From NCBI RefSeq assembly GCF_003352185.1, contig NZ_CP029608.1:310001-374000 (forward strand): a stretch of 64,000 nucleotides of DNA, given 5' to 3'. The DNA comes from Pseudomonas kribbensis. GTDB lineage: Bacteria; Pseudomonadota; Gammaproteobacteria; Pseudomonadales; Pseudomonadaceae. The position numbers and the translations under genes were made by a program. This document shows, in pieces, positions 17,032 through 26,727 of this stretch (the first letter of the stretch is position 1; each line of letters opens with the position of its first letter). The notes beneath the pieces are model-generated. The model searched no databases. It saw nothing but the letters and a program-made list of their open reading frames with translations, and was not told the origin of the DNA.

Positions 17032-18842
17032 GCACTTCGATCCTCGGACGGTTGCAGGCTGACCCCGGGCGCGCCGGCGCGCAGCCGCAGGGTGATCAAG
17101 GCGCCACCTTGCTTGTGGTTGGCGAACGACAGTTCACCACCGAAGGCGCGCATCAGGGTTTCGCAAATGGCCAACCCCAGACCAAGCCCCTGGGTGCGGG
17201 TCTTGGTGGTGTAAAACGGCTCGCTGGCTCGGCCCAGCGCTTCCATGCAGAAACCTGGACCGTTGTCGCGAATGTACAGATTGACGCCCTCGCCGGTGGA
17301 TTCGGCACTCAGCCACAATTTGCGCGGCGGGCCTTTTTCGGTCAGGGCATCGAGGGCGTTGGCCAGCAGGTTGCCGAGGACCTGGCGCAGGCGGGTTTCC
17401 CCGGCCTCGACCCACAAGGTTGCAGCGGGCAGGTCGCGGATCAGCTCGACATCCATGCTCCGGCGACGTTTGGCCAGCAGCGCCAAGGCATCGTCCAGTG
17501 CCGGTTGCAGGGCCACGCTTTCCGGGGCGTGTCGATCACGGCGGGCGAAAGCGCGCAGGTGGGCGATGATCGACGCCATGCGCCCGGTCAGTTCGCTGAT
17601 CAACTTGAGGTTGCCGCGGGCATCTTCAGTACGCTGATGGTCCAGCAGCACTTCGGCGTTTTCCGCGTAACTGCGGATCGCCGCCAGCGGTTGATTGAGT
17701 TCGTGGCTGATGCTCGCTGACATCGTGCCTAGCGCTGACAGCTTGCCGGCCTGCACCAGATCGTCCTGGGCGCGTACCAGTTCCTGCTGAGCCTGTTCGC
17801 GTTCCAGCACTTCCTGTTTCAGACGCCGGTTGAGCCCTTCCAGATCGCTGGTGCGTTCGGCGACCCGGCCTTCGAGTTCCCGTCGCGCCTTGGCTTCGAA
17901 AGCGATCCTTTCCAGGTAATGGCGGCGGCGCTGCATCATCAGACCGAGCAACAGCATGACCACCAGCAACGTGGCGCCGCCGACGGCCACCACGGTGCGC
18001 ACCGGACGGTCGATCAACGTGCGCGGCGCAAGAATGCTGACGCTCCAGCCGGTTTCTTCGATGTCCCGGGTCTGGGTCAGCCAGGCGCTCGGGCTGAGGT
18101 TCAATGGGCGCGGCTCGCGGGTCGGGTATGGCTGGATCGCGGTGATTGCCGAGCGTTCGTCGCCACTCAATGGGCGGGTCGAGCGGAAGCGCCATTCAGG
18201 ACGTGACGTAAGGATGACCACGCCGTTGTGATCGGTCACCAACAGTTGCTCCGGGGTTTTGCCCCACAGACTTTCGGTATGGTCGAGATCGACCTTGATC
18301 ACCAGCACACCAATTATTTTTTCGCCATTACGCACCGCAGCGGCGAAGAAGTAGCCGCGCTTGGCGGACGTGGTGCCAAGGCCGAAGAAGCGGCCCAGGC
18401 GTCCGGCCATGGCTTCGCTGAAGTAGGGCCGGAACGAGAAATTGCGCCCGACGAAACTGTCGTGCTTGTCCCAGTTCGATGCGGCCAGTGTCCGGCCGGA
18501 GGTGTCCATCAGGTACATGACTTCAGCGCCGGTCTGGGAAGCAATGTTCTTCAGCAGGCGGTTGGCGTTGCCCTGGGTGACGCCGTCGTCCGGCGCACCG
18601 ATGATCGCCCGCAGGGCCGGCAGGTCGCCGAGGATCTGTGGCAGCACTTCGTAGCGATGCAGGGTGCCCAGCAGGTTGGCGACGTAGAGGTCGAGGGTCT
18701 GGCGGTTCTGCCCGATCAGTTCGCTGCGGTAGTAGCGCTCGGCCAGATGCTCCAGTGGCCACAGCAGCGGGGCCAGGCACAGGGCCAGCAGGGCGAGGCT
18801 GCGCCAGCGGGGGCGGCGGGGAAGGGTCGGAGTCATGAGCAT
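17028..18842 (-). CDS. dctB: C4-dicarboxylate sensor histidine kinase DctB
   Basis: The 604-residue inner-membrane kinase has a first membrane segment at about 15-33, a periplasmic double-PAS-like (dCache) sensor to about 280, and a second membrane segment at about 284-302. A coiled coil (about 310-365) and an H-box ASISHELNQPLAAIRSYAENAE with phospho-accepting His380 follow, then an N/G1/G2 ATPase domain (NLLANALDA, DNGPGF, GLGLAICETLM). This is the DctB architecture for sensing succinate, fumarate or malate. ATGs at codons 1 and 3 are both possible starts. The stop overlaps dctD. Confidence 0.94.
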   Translation of the reverse strand: MLMTPTLPRRPRWRSLALLALCLAPLLWPLEHLAERYYRSELIGQNRQTLDLYVANLLGTLHRYEVLPQILGDLPALRAIIGAPDDGVTQGNANRLLKNIASQTGAEVMYLMDTSGRTLAASNWDKHDSFVGRNFSFRPYFSEAMAGRLGRFFGLGTTSAKRGYFFAAAVRNGEKIIGVLVIKVDLDHTESLWGKTPEQLLVTDHNGVVILTSRPEWRFRSTRPLSGDERSAITAIQPYPTREPRPLNLSPSAWLTQTRDIEETGWSVSILAPRTLIDRPVRTVVAVGGATLLVVMLLLGLMMQRRRHYLERIAFEAKARRELEGRVAERTSDLEGLNRRLKQEVLEREQAQQELVRAQDDLVQAGKLSALGTMSASISHELNQPLAAIRSYAENAEVLLDHQRTEDARGNLKLISELTGRMASIIAHLRAFARRDRHAPESVALQPALDDALALLAKRRRSMDVELIRDLPAATLWVEAGETRLRQVLGNLLANALDALTEKGPPRKLWLSAESTGEGVNLYIRDNGPGFCMEALGRASEPFYTTKTRTQGLGLGLAICETLMRAFGGELSFANHKQGGALITLRLRAGAPGVSLQPSEDRSA

Positions 18843-18942
18843 CGGGCGCCTGTGGATACAGGCGCATTATGCCTAGGCTTGCAGTCGCAGTCTGCGCACC
18901 CGTTGTCGGGTACGCAGTCCCGCTGAAGTTTCACACAGGCAT

Positions 18943-19488
18943 TCAGGAAAAGACGTCGGCGTCCTTGAGCAGTGCACCCGCCTGATCCTTGGCCGACAGT
19001 TTCGGCTCTTCGTCCAATTGCCAGTCGATACCCAGATCCGGGTCGTTCCAACGAATGCTGCGCTCCGCGGACGGGGTGTAATAGTTGGTGGTCTTGTAGA
19101 GGAATTCGGCGAACTCGCTCAGCACCACGAAACCATGGGCGAAGCCTTCCGGTACCCAGAGCTGGCGGTGGTTCTCGGCTGACAGGCGCACAGCCACCCA
19201 TTTGCCGAAGTGCGGCGAGCTGCGACGGATGTCTACCGCCACATCAAGCACTTCACCAACGGTGACACGGACGAGTTTGCCCTGAGTGTTTTCCAGTTGG
19301 TAATGCAGACCGCGCAGCACACCTTTTTGGGAGCGCGAATGGTTGTCCTGGACGAATTGCGTATCCAGCCCGGTCGCTTCCTGGAAAGCCTTGGCGTTAA
19401 AGCTTTCGTAGAAGAAACCGCGTTCGTCACCAAAAACCTTGGGTTCGATGATCAGAACACCGGGCAGGTCGGTAGTGATTACATTCAT
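18943..19488 (-). CDS. rfbC: dTDP-4-dehydrorhamnose 3,5-epimerase RfbC
   Basis: The 181-residue cupin epimerase is full length. It carries the family hallmarks EPKVFGDERGFFYESFN, the catalytic His in VLRGLHYQ, VAVDIRRSSPHFG, VPEGFAHGFVVLSE and YKTTNYYTPSAERSIRWNDPDLGIDW. It makes dTDP-4-keto-L-rhamnose. ATG 19488 gives the usual length; the frame runs further upstream without conservation. Unusually it stands alone: rfbA, rfbB and rfbD are not adjacent. Confidence 0.95.
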   Translation of the reverse strand: MNVITTDLPGVLIIEPKVFGDERGFFYESFNAKAFQEATGLDTQFVQDNHSRSQKGVLRGLHYQLENTQGKLVRVTVGEVLDVAVDIRRSSPHFGKWVAVRLSAENHRQLWVPEGFAHGFVVLSEFAEFLYKTTNYYTPSAERSIRWNDPDLGIDWQLDEEPKLSAKDQAGALLKDADVFS

Positions 19489-19663
19489 GAGTTTTTTCCA
19501 GTGAGAGGTATGAGTGGTGGACATTCTTGCGCAAAGCCCCGGTGGGCGCGAGTGGTCTGAAACATTTCGCCCGAACTTGCGATCCCGTCCGACGGAGCGG
19601 GGGTTGCGAATCATCCAAAGCAGTGGCGATATAGGCGCCTAATAAAATTTCAGGGGTCGTTCC

Positions 19664-22576
19664 ATGTCGTTCGCCACGTTGATTCACCGCGCCAGTCTTC
19701 CAGGCCCACAGGTCACTGCAGAGCAGGCCTTGCAGGTTCTGTCGCAGCATTACGGGCTGGACGGCACGTTGCAGGCGCTGGGTAGTCAACAGGACCTCAA
19801 CTATCGCGTGGACAGTGAGCGTGGGCGGTTCGTGCTGAAGATCTGCCGGGGCGACTATTCGCTGGTGGAGTTGCAGGCCCAGCACGCCGGCCTGAAGTAT
19901 CTGGCGGAACATTGCGATGTCCATGTTCCCCGGGTCATCCCGGCCAATGACGGCCAGGACCTGTTGTCGCTGGAGATCGGCGGTGAAGCGGTGCACGTGC
20001 GGCTGCTGGATTACATCGAAGGTCAGCCGCTGACCGCGCTCGATCATCTTGGCCACGAAGTCGTCGCCGGATTCGGCCGGCTCTGCGGTGAAATGGACCT
20101 GGCCCTGGCCGGGTTCGACCATCAGGGACTCGAGCGCACCTTGCAGTGGGACGCACGCCACGCCAGCGCACTGATCGAACATCTGCTGCCGGTGATCGGG
20201 GATCAGCACCAGCGCGCACTGATCGCAGAGGCCGCCGAACAGGCCCGTCGCCGTCTGCAACCGTTGCTGGAAAAGTTGCCGGTACAGGCGATCCACATGG
20301 ATATCACCGACGACAATGTGGTCTGGCAACGTGATGGCCGGCGGCACTGGCAGCTGCAGGGCGTCATCGATTTCGGTGATCTGGTCCGCACTTGGCGCAT
20401 CACCGATCTGTCGGTCACCTGTGCCGCGTTGCTGCATCACGCCGGGGGCGATCCGTTCGTGATCCTGCCGGCGGTACAGGCCTATCACGCGGTCAATCCG
20501 CTGCAACCCGAAGAATTGCAGGCGCTGTGGCCGCTGATCGTGGCGCGGGCGGCGGTGCTGGTGCTCAGTGGCGAGCAACAGGTCAGCATCGATCCGGGCA
20601 ATACCTACAGTCGCGACAACCTCACCCATGAGTGGGAAATCTTCTGGGTCGCCACCTCGGTGCCGCTGGCATTGATGGAGGCGGCGATTCTCTCGGCGGT
20701 CGGGCAGGCATTACCGGCCATCGACAGTGAAGGCTTCGCGCCGTTGTTGCCGGGTCTGGTCGGGCGCGAGTTCGCGTTGATTGATCTGGGTGTATTGAGC
20801 GCGCATTTCGAGGCGGGTAACTGGGAACAGCCGGGCATCGATCAGCGCCTGTTGAATGAAGCCGCCGCGATCCATGGTCTGGCTGCCAGTCGATACGGGC
20901 AGTACCGTTTGTCCCGCACCCGGCCTGACAGCGCCGAGGAGCCAGAAACATTTCCGCTGCACGTCGAGTTGCGCGTACCTCAGGGTACGGCGGTGGAAGC
21001 GCCGTTTGCGGGTGTGCTGCGCCAGTCGGCCGACGGCGCGCTGCGACTCGACGGCCCGCAACTGAGCCTGCGGCTGTGGGGCGTGACGCCGTCGTTGCAG
21101 GGCGGTGCGGCGCTGGTCAAAGGACAGGTGCTGGGGTCGGTGGACGGGCCGCTGATTGTGCAACTGGTCCGCGATGCGCATCTGGAGGCGCCGCTGTTCT
21201 GTACGCCGACCCGCGCGGCGGCGTGGCAGAGGCTGTCCCCATCACCGGCAGCACTGCTTGGCCTGGCGTGTGACGCCGAGCCGGAACTGGACGCGAAAAC
21301 CCTGCTGGCCCGCCGCGACGCCAGTTTCGCCCGCACTCAAAAACACTATTACGTTGACCCGCCGCGTATCGAACGCGGCTGGCGCAATCACCTGATCGAC
21401 ATGCAGGGCCGCTCCTACCTCGACATGCTCAACAACGTTGCGGTGCTCGGGCACGGCCATCCGCGCATGGCGGCGGTCGCGAGCCGACAGTGGTCGCTGC
21501 TCAATACCAATTCGCGGTTCAACTATGCGGCGGTCGCGGAGTTTTCCGAACGTCTGCTGAAACTGGCGCCGGAAGGCATGGACCGGGTGTTCCTGGTCAA
21601 CAGCGGCAGCGAGGCCAATGATCTGGCGATCCGTCTGGCCTGGGCCTACAGCGGCGGTCGCGACATGCTCAGTGTGCTGGAGGCCTATCACGGCTGGACG
21701 GTCGGTGCGGACGCGGTATCGACGTCGATTGCCGATAACCCGCAAGCCCTGAGCAGCCGTCCGGACTGGGTGCACCCGGTGACTGCGCCGAACATCTATC
21801 GCGGCGAATTCCGTGGCCTCGATTCGGCACCGGACTATGTGCGCAGCGTTGAACACAATCTGGCCAAGATCGACGAACAGAAACGGCAACTGGCCGGGTT
21901 CATCTGCGAGCCGGTCTACGGCAATGCGGGCGGGATTTCGCTGCCGCCGGGCTACCTGAAAAAAGTCTATGAACTGGTGCGCGCCCGGGGAGGTGTGTGC
22001 ATCGCCGACGAGGTGCAGGTCGGCTACGGGCGCATGGGCCACTTCTTCTGGGGTTTCGAAGAGCAAGGCGTGGTGCCGGACATCATCACCATGGCCAAAG
22101 GCATGGGTAACGGCCAGCCATTGGGTGCGGTGATCACCCGCCGGGAAATCGCCGAAGCGCTCGAGGCTGAGGGTTACTTCTTCTCGTCCGCCGGCGGCAG
22201 TCCGGTGAGCTGCCAGATCGGCATGGCGGTGCTCGATGTCATGGAAGAAGAAAAACTCTGGGAAAACGCCCAAGTGGTCGGCGGTCACTTCAAACAGCGG
22301 CTGGAGGCGTTGATCGATAAACATCCGCTGGTCGGCGCGGTGCACGGCTCGGGGTTCTATCTGGGGGTCGAACTGATCCGTAATCGACAGACCCTGGAGC
22401 CGGCAACCGAAGAAACCACGCTGCTGTGCGATCGCCTGCGGGAGCTGGGGATTTTCATGCAGCCGACCGGCGATGACCTGAACATTCTCAAGATCAAACC
22501 GCCGATGGTCACCTCGCGCCAGAGTGTGGATTTCTTTGTCGACATGCTGTCGAAGGTGCTGGAAGAAGGCCTCTGA
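19664..22576 (+). CDS. fused aminoglycoside-phosphotransferase-like kinase / class III aminotransferase
   Basis: The 970-residue fusion starts with an APH/choline-kinase-like domain (about 20-330) with HMDITDDNVVW as the catalytic loop and VIDFGDLVRTW as the metal-binding DFG-like motif. A central beta-rich segment (about 440-520: VEAPFAGVLRQSADG, KGQVLGSV) resembles the hinge of lipoyl/M23-like domains. A class III PLP aminotransferase follows (about 555-965) with VNSGSEANDLAIRLA, CIADEVQVGYGR and Schiff-base Lys812 in TMAKGMGNGQP. Similar proteins include phospholyases acting on phosphorylated amines, so kinase and lyase steps might be joined. The real substrate is unknown. A perfect inverted repeat and then agmatine deiminase follow. 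Confidence 0.88.
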   Translation: MSFATLIHRASLPGPQVTAEQALQVLSQHYGLDGTLQALGSQQDLNYRVDSERGRFVLKICRGDYSLVELQAQHAGLKYLAEHCDVHVPRVIPANDGQDLLSLEIGGEAVHVRLLDYIEGQPLTALDHLGHEVVAGFGRLCGEMDLALAGFDHQGLERTLQWDARHASALIEHLLPVIGDQHQRALIAEAAEQARRRLQPLLEKLPVQAIHMDITDDNVVWQRDGRRHWQLQGVIDFGDLVRTWRITDLSVTCAALLHHAGGDPFVILPAVQAYHAVNPLQPEELQALWPLIVARAAVLVLSGEQQVSIDPGNTYSRDNLTHEWEIFWVATSVPLALMEAAILSAVGQALPAIDSEGFAPLLPGLVGREFALIDLGVLSAHFEAGNWEQPGIDQRLLNEAAAIHGLAASRYGQYRLSRTRPDSAEEPETFPLHVELRVPQGTAVEAPFAGVLRQSADGALRLDGPQLSLRLWGVTPSLQGGAALVKGQVLGSVDGPLIVQLVRDAHLEAPLFCTPTRAAAWQRLSPSPAALLGLACDAEPELDAKTLLARRDASFARTQKHYYVDPPRIERGWRNHLIDMQGRSYLDMLNNVAVLGHGHPRMAAVASRQWSLLNTNSRFNYAAVAEFSERLLKLAPEGMDRVFLVNSGSEANDLAIRLAWAYSGGRDMLSVLEAYHGWTVGADAVSTSIADNPQALSSRPDWVHPVTAPNIYRGEFRGLDSAPDYVRSVEHNLAKIDEQKRQLAGFICEPVYGNAGGISLPPGYLKKVYELVRARGGVCIADEVQVGYGRMGHFFWGFEEQGVVPDIITMAKGMGNGQPLGAVITRREIAEALEAEGYFFSSAGGSPVSCQIGMAVLDVMEEEKLWENAQVVGGHFKQRLEALIDKHPLVGAVHGSGFYLGVELIRNRQTLEPATEETTLLCDRLRELGIFMQPTGDDLNILKIKPPMVTSRQSVDFFVDMLSKVLEEGL

Positions 22577-22588
22577 GCCTGTGATAGG

Positions 22589-22622
22589 CCGATTAATACC
22601 GATTTGTATCGGTATTAATCGG
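22589..22622. repeat. perfect 15-bp inverted repeat between aminotransferase and aguA
   Basis: CCGATTAATACCGAT (22589-22603), a four-base loop TTGT, and the exact complement (22608-22622) are AT-rich against a GC-rich background. No T-run follows directly, so it is either an unusual 3' end of the fusion gene or an operator for aguA 134 bases downstream. Confidence 0.7.
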
Positions 22623-22755
22623 TGGATTCAAAAGCGATCTTTTGTTTTTAGCTTTTAAAGTCGATATTTATCGTTTATAAAGTCGCCATCGTCCGTCGTC
22701 CAAACCTGTTCGGCGCGTTGAACATCCTCGACCGTTCCCTGGAGTCCTGATCGAC

Positions 22756-23862
22756 ATGACCACCTTGAAAAGTACCCCACGCGCCGATGGCTTCTACATG
22801 CCGGCCGAATGGGCGCCGCAAACCCAGACCTGGATGATCTGGCCCGAGCGTCCGGACAACTGGCGTCTGGGCGGCAAGCCGGCGCAGGCCGCTCATGCCG
22901 CAGTGGCCAAGGCCATCGCGCGTTTCGAACCGGTGACCGTGGCGGTCTCCGCCGGCCAGTACGAAAACGCTCGCGCTCGCCTCGATGTACCGAATATCCG
23001 TGTGGTCGAGATGTCCAGCGATGACGCCTGGGTTCGCGACAGCGGTCCGACCTTCGTCATCAACAACAGCGGCGAAGTGCGCGGTGTGAACTGGGACTTC
23101 AACGCCTGGGGCGGTTTTGATGGCGGTCTGTATTCGCCGTGGAACCGCGATTCCCAGGTCGGCGGCAAGATCCTCGAAATCGAGCGCAGCCCGCGCTATC
23201 GCACCGAAGGCTTCGTGCTGGAAGGCGGTTCGATTCACGTCGACGGTGAAGGCACCCTGATCACCACCGAGGAATGCCTGCTCAACCGCAATCGCAACCC
23301 GCACCTGAACCGCGAAGAAATCGAAGCGGTGCTGCGCGACAACCTGTCGGTGGACAAGATCATCTGGCTGCCGGATGGCCTGTTCAACGACGAAACCGAC
23401 GGCCATGTGGATAACTTCTGCTGCTACGTGCGTCCGGGCGAAGTGCTGCTGGCGTGGACCGACGATCCACAGGACCCGAACTACCCGCGCTGCCAGGCTG
23501 CGATGAAGGTGCTGGAAAGCAGCACCGACGCCAAGGGCCGCCCGTTCACGGTGCACAAGATGCCGATCCCGGGTCCGCTGTTTGCGACCGAAGAGGAATG
23601 CGCGGGCGTGGATCCGGTGGACGGTACTCAGGAGCGCAACCCGAGCGTGCGTCTGGCCGGTTCCTACGTGAACTTCCTGATCGTCAACGGCGGCATCATC
23701 GCGCCAAGCTTCGACGATCCGATGGACGCGCCAGCCCGGGAAATCCTGCAGAAACTGTTCCCGCAACACGAAGTGGTGATGGTGCCGGGCCGCGAACTGT
23801 TACTGGGGGGCGGCAACATTCACTGCCTTACCCAACAGCAACCCGCGCCGCACAAAGAGTGA
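22756..23862 (+). CDS. aguA: agmatine deiminase
   Basis: The 368-residue enzyme of the peptidylarginine-deiminase fold hydrolyses agmatine to N-carbamoylputrescine and ammonia. It shows [47 protein letters not shown] with the catalytic His, and a C-terminal catalytic Cys357 in [13 protein letters not shown]. The length is normal. The aguB partner is not adjacent; the upstream neighbour is the kinase/aminotransferase fusion, which suggests an amine-catabolic cluster. Confidence 0.95.
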   Translation: MTTLKSTPRADGFYMPAEWAPQTQTWMIWPERPDNWRLGGKPAQAAHAAVAKAIARFEPVTVAVSAGQYENARARLDVPNIRVVEMSSDDAWVRDSGPTFVINNSGEVRGVNWDFNAWGGFDGGLYSPWNRDSQVGGKILEIERSPRYRTEGFVLEGGSIHVDGEGTLITTEECLLNRNRNPHLNREEIEAVLRDNLSVDKIIWLPDGLFNDETDGHVDNFCCYVRPGEVLLAWTDDPQDPNYPRCQAAMKVLESSTDAKGRPFTVHKMPIPGPLFATEEECAGVDPVDGTQERNPSVRLAGSYVNFLIVNGGIIAPSFDDPMDAPAREILQKLFPQHEVVMVPGRELLLGGGNIHCLTQQQPAPHKE

Positions 23863-23931
23863 GTGCGGATGTAACAGCTTGAGTTGATTGGAAAATCGAC
23901 CGGGCAGTCATTTGTTGCCCGCGCTTGAAGA

Positions 23932-23966
23932 GAAACCCGCAGCCCGTCAGGACTGCGGGTTTCTTT
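23932..23966 (+). terminator. terminator of aguA
   Basis: An 11-bp stem GAAACCCGCAG/CTGCGGGTTTC (23932-23942 with 23953-23963) is followed by TTT, 70 bases past the aguA stop. Confidence 0.85.
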
Positions 23967-24107
23967 ATGTCCGCTGGTCGACAATTTGATTACGTTGGCA
24001 TAGCTCTTGTATCGCTCATGACGCACTAGGGAGGGGGGAGAACTTCAACAGTTCTGTCATAAACCTTGGATAACTTAGCCGCTCACGAACGGGGAGAGAG
24101 CGCTGAA

Positions 24108-24320
24108 ATGAACGCCGAAGTGAACGTAATCAGCGAGCGGACGTTGCATCCCATGGCTGTAAATAGTGAGTCGCTCCAGATTGTCGCGCACTGGTTGAAG
24201 TCCAATGGAACGCGTCAGATCAGGGAACCTGATCCGCGCCGGATGATGATCGAGCGTTACCCCGCTGGCCTGTTCAGCGAGGCCGAACTGGATGCACTTT
24301 GGGATGTGATGGAAGGATAA
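24108..24320 (+). CDS. small conserved Pseudomonas protein (70 residues)
   Basis: The protein is acidic and cytosolic, beginning MNAEVNVISERTLHPMAVNSE and ending FSEAELDALWDVMEG. It has no signal or membrane segment. ATG 24108 follows a purine-rich GGGGAGAGAGCGCTGAA; an earlier in-frame ATG at 24066 lacks a site. It resembles a short protein I have seen widely in Pseudomonas with no known role. A strong terminator follows 20 bases after the stop. Confidence 0.75.
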   Translation: MNAEVNVISERTLHPMAVNSESLQIVAHWLKSNGTRQIREPDPRRMMIERYPAGLFSEAELDALWDVMEG

Positions 24321-24339
24321 GAAGAACAAACAAGGATTG

Positions 24340-24373
24340 TAAAAAGCGCTGCCGGGATGGCAGCGCTTTTTTT
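24340..24373. terminator. bidirectional terminator between the 70-residue protein gene and the TonB receptor gene
   Basis: Stem AAAAAGCGCTGCC/GGCAGCGCTTTTT with T-runs on both strands lies between two converging genes. Confidence 0.88.
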
Positions 24374-24384
24374 ATGGGCGCGAA

Positions 24385-26484
24385 TCAGAAGCTGTAGGTG
24401 CCGGTCATGACCAGGCTGCGCGGCGCGCCTGGCTGGATCTGGAAGGCGCTGGTGGCCGAAGCGTAATACTCGCGGTCGGTGATGTTGTTCAACGCTGCGC
24501 GCAAGTCCCAGTCCTTGTGGCGGTAGCCGACCAGCGCGTCCCAGCGCCCGTAGCCCGGCAACACGGTGGTGTTGGCGTTGTCGGCGTAACGCTGGCCGAC
24601 CAGGGTCAGGCCGGTTTCGCCGTACCAACCCATCTCCGGTTTCCAGGTCAGGAACAGGCTGCCGTTGTGCTTGGCCACGTTGTTGACGCGTTTGCCTTCG
24701 AGGCCGTTGTTGTCCTTCTCGATGGTCGCGTCCTGCACGCCGACGCCTCCGCGCACGTACCAGTTGCCGACGATCTTGCCGGTGCCGGTCAGTTCGATCC
24801 CGCGTGAACGTTGCAGGCCGCTGAGTACGGTCAGGGTCGGGTCGTTTGGATCGGTGGTGCGGCGGTTGTAGAGTTCCAGCTCGTAGACGGCGAGGGTGGT
24901 GCTCAGGCGATCGTCGAGCCAGTCGCTCTTGACCCCGATTTCCTTCTGCTTGGTCAGCTCCGGACTCAGGTCGTTGGTGTTGCCGGCCGCACCCGGGGTG
25001 ATACCGATCAGACCGCCGCCGACCGGCGAGAACGTTTTGGTCCACGAAGCGTAGAACGAGTGGTTCTGCAACGGCGTCCAGACTACGCCGAAGCGCGGGC
25101 TGGTGCTGTGGCTGTCGCGGTCTTCGGAAATGTTGCGCAGCTTGTTGGTCGACTCGATGTCGAAGGTGTCGTAGCGCAGGCCGGCGAGCAATTGCCATTG
25201 ATCGTTAAGGCGCAGTTGATCCTGAACGTAGATCGCTCGGCTTTCGACTTCGGTGTGGCTGCTGCTCGACACCTGCATGCGCCCGGTGTGGCGCTGGCTG
25301 CGATCCGGGTTGTATAGATCCAGCGACGGCACCGGCTGAGTGCCCCGGCCGGTGGCCGCGTTGTACAGCGTCGGGTCGCGGCGCTGGCTGCCGGTTTCGA
25401 TCCCGGTCAGCAGGCGATGCTCGAGGCCGAAGGTATCGAATCCACCTTCCAGTTCGACGTTGTTGTAGACGTTGCGGGTGGTCAGGTCCTGTTGCCAGTG
25501 CTGGCGGGTGACCTTGTTGGTTTTCGCGTCGAAGCCGGTGAGGTAGGTGTTGTCGAAATCGCTGTCGAGCTTGAACACACCGAGGGTGTGGCGCAGTTGC
25601 CAGTTGTCGTTGAGTTCATAGCTGAGTCGCGAGCGCAGGGATTGCGTCTTGTCGTCGATGAAGTCGTGATCGTTGCCGTAGGTCGTGTCCCGGCCGACAT
25701 CCGCCGGACGTCCACCGACTCCGGGAATGCCGCGATCCGGCGTGCGGTTGTAGCGGCTGTATTCGTATTGCACCAGCCAGTTGAGATCAGGGGTGAGCTG
25801 CCAGCTCATCGACGGCGCGAACAGTTTTCGGTTGCCGCTGACGCCGTCGCGGAAGCTGTTTTCGTCCATGTTGCCCATGTTCAGGCGCAGGCTGATGTTC
25901 TCGCTCGGGTCGGCGCTGAGGTCGGCGTACAGGCTGCGCAGATCTTCGCTGCCGCCCTGGGCCTCGAGGGTCGAGCGGCGGCCGGCCTCGGGTGCCTTGC
26001 TGACGCGATTGACGATCCCGCCCTGGCTGCCACGGCCGTACAGTACGGCCGCGGGGCCCTTGAGCACTTCGACGCGTTCGATGTTGTGCAGATCGCGCTT
26101 GTACTGGCTGTCGTCGCGGATGCCGTCCAGATAGAAGTCGTTGCTGGCATCGAAACCACGAATGCGCAGGCTGTCGAAGCGCGTGTCGCCTCCACCGCTG
26201 ACGTTGGGGATTCCGCTCAGGGCGTCTTCGATGTCATTGATGCCGTAGTCCGCGACGTTGGCGGTCTTGATCGAATCGATCGCCTGCGGTACGTAACGCA
26301 CCGGGGTGGAGGTGCGGGTCGCGGTGTTGCTGACTTTTACGCGCGGGTCGTCGACCTGCGTTTCGGCACTGATCGAAGTAGCGGGAAGCTCAGTCGCGGA
26401 GTAAGCGAAACCAGAGGACAAAAAGGCAGAAAGCCCAAGCGTGACGGGCGTGAGACGGAACGGGGCAGGCATTGAAAAGCGCAT
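24385..26484 (-). CDS. TonB-dependent siderophore receptor
   Basis: The 699-residue outer-membrane receptor has a signal peptide ending near SSGFAYSA, a plug domain (about 45-165) with SIKTANVADYGINDIEDALSGIPNV, RGFDASNDFYLDGIRDD and VLKGPAAVLYGRGSQGGIVNRVSK, and then a 22-strand barrel ending GTYSF with terminal Phe. The plug sequence is of the catecholate/ferrichrome receptor type (Fiu/FhuA-like). No signalling extension is present before the plug, so no surface-signalling anti-sigma partner is expected. ATGs at codons 1 and 5 are both possible. A Fur-box-like palindrome lies just upstream. Confidence 0.93.
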   Translation of the reverse strand: MRFSMPAPFRLTPVTLGLSAFLSSGFAYSATELPATSISAETQVDDPRVKVSNTATRTSTPVRYVPQAIDSIKTANVADYGINDIEDALSGIPNVSGGGDTRFDSLRIRGFDASNDFYLDGIRDDSQYKRDLHNIERVEVLKGPAAVLYGRGSQGGIVNRVSKAPEAGRRSTLEAQGGSEDLRSLYADLSADPSENISLRLNMGNMDENSFRDGVSGNRKLFAPSMSWQLTPDLNWLVQYEYSRYNRTPDRGIPGVGGRPADVGRDTTYGNDHDFIDDKTQSLRSRLSYELNDNWQLRHTLGVFKLDSDFDNTYLTGFDAKTNKVTRQHWQQDLTTRNVYNNVELEGGFDTFGLEHRLLTGIETGSQRRDPTLYNAATGRGTQPVPSLDLYNPDRSQRHTGRMQVSSSSHTEVESRAIYVQDQLRLNDQWQLLAGLRYDTFDIESTNKLRNISEDRDSHSTSPRFGVVWTPLQNHSFYASWTKTFSPVGGGLIGITPGAAGNTNDLSPELTKQKEIGVKSDWLDDRLSTTLAVYELELYNRRTTDPNDPTLTVLSGLQRSRGIELTGTGKIVGNWYVRGGVGVQDATIEKDNNGLEGKRVNNVAKHNGSLFLTWKPEMGWYGETGLTLVGQRYADNANTTVLPGYGRWDALVGYRHKDWDLRAALNNITDREYYASATSAFQIQPGAPRSLVMTGTYSF

Positions 26485-26516
26485 CCGGAAGGGTGGAAGA
26501 ATTCGAGCGCGCGAAT

Positions 26517-26535
26517 GGTAATGCTTTGCATTTGC
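26517..26535 (-). promoter_or_regulatory. candidate Fur box upstream of the TonB receptor
   Basis: On the minus strand GCAAATGCAAAGCATTACC agrees with 13 of 19 positions of the classical Fur consensus. It contains the perfect dyad AATGC-AAA-GCATT and lies 33-51 bases upstream of the receptor start. This predicts iron repression. Confidence 0.6.
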
Positions 26536-26727
26536 TTACGTTAATTATTCTGGAAAAGTTCCGTGAGTTGATTGTGTCAATTTGTTTCTGGTTTGTTTCA
26601 AGACGGTCACGGGACTGACAACAAGCGCATTCGACCGATTGCCGAAACAGACTGAAAGCCATTCCGGCGTTTTTCTGCAACGGCCGAAGGACTAACGTGG
26701 CTGCCATCGATTTCCCGGAGTTTTCAG

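Noticed and set aside
24257..25198. A 313-codon frame on the same strand as the TonB receptor
   Set aside because: The translation is Arg/Gln-rich without structure and lies inside the receptor gene in another frame.
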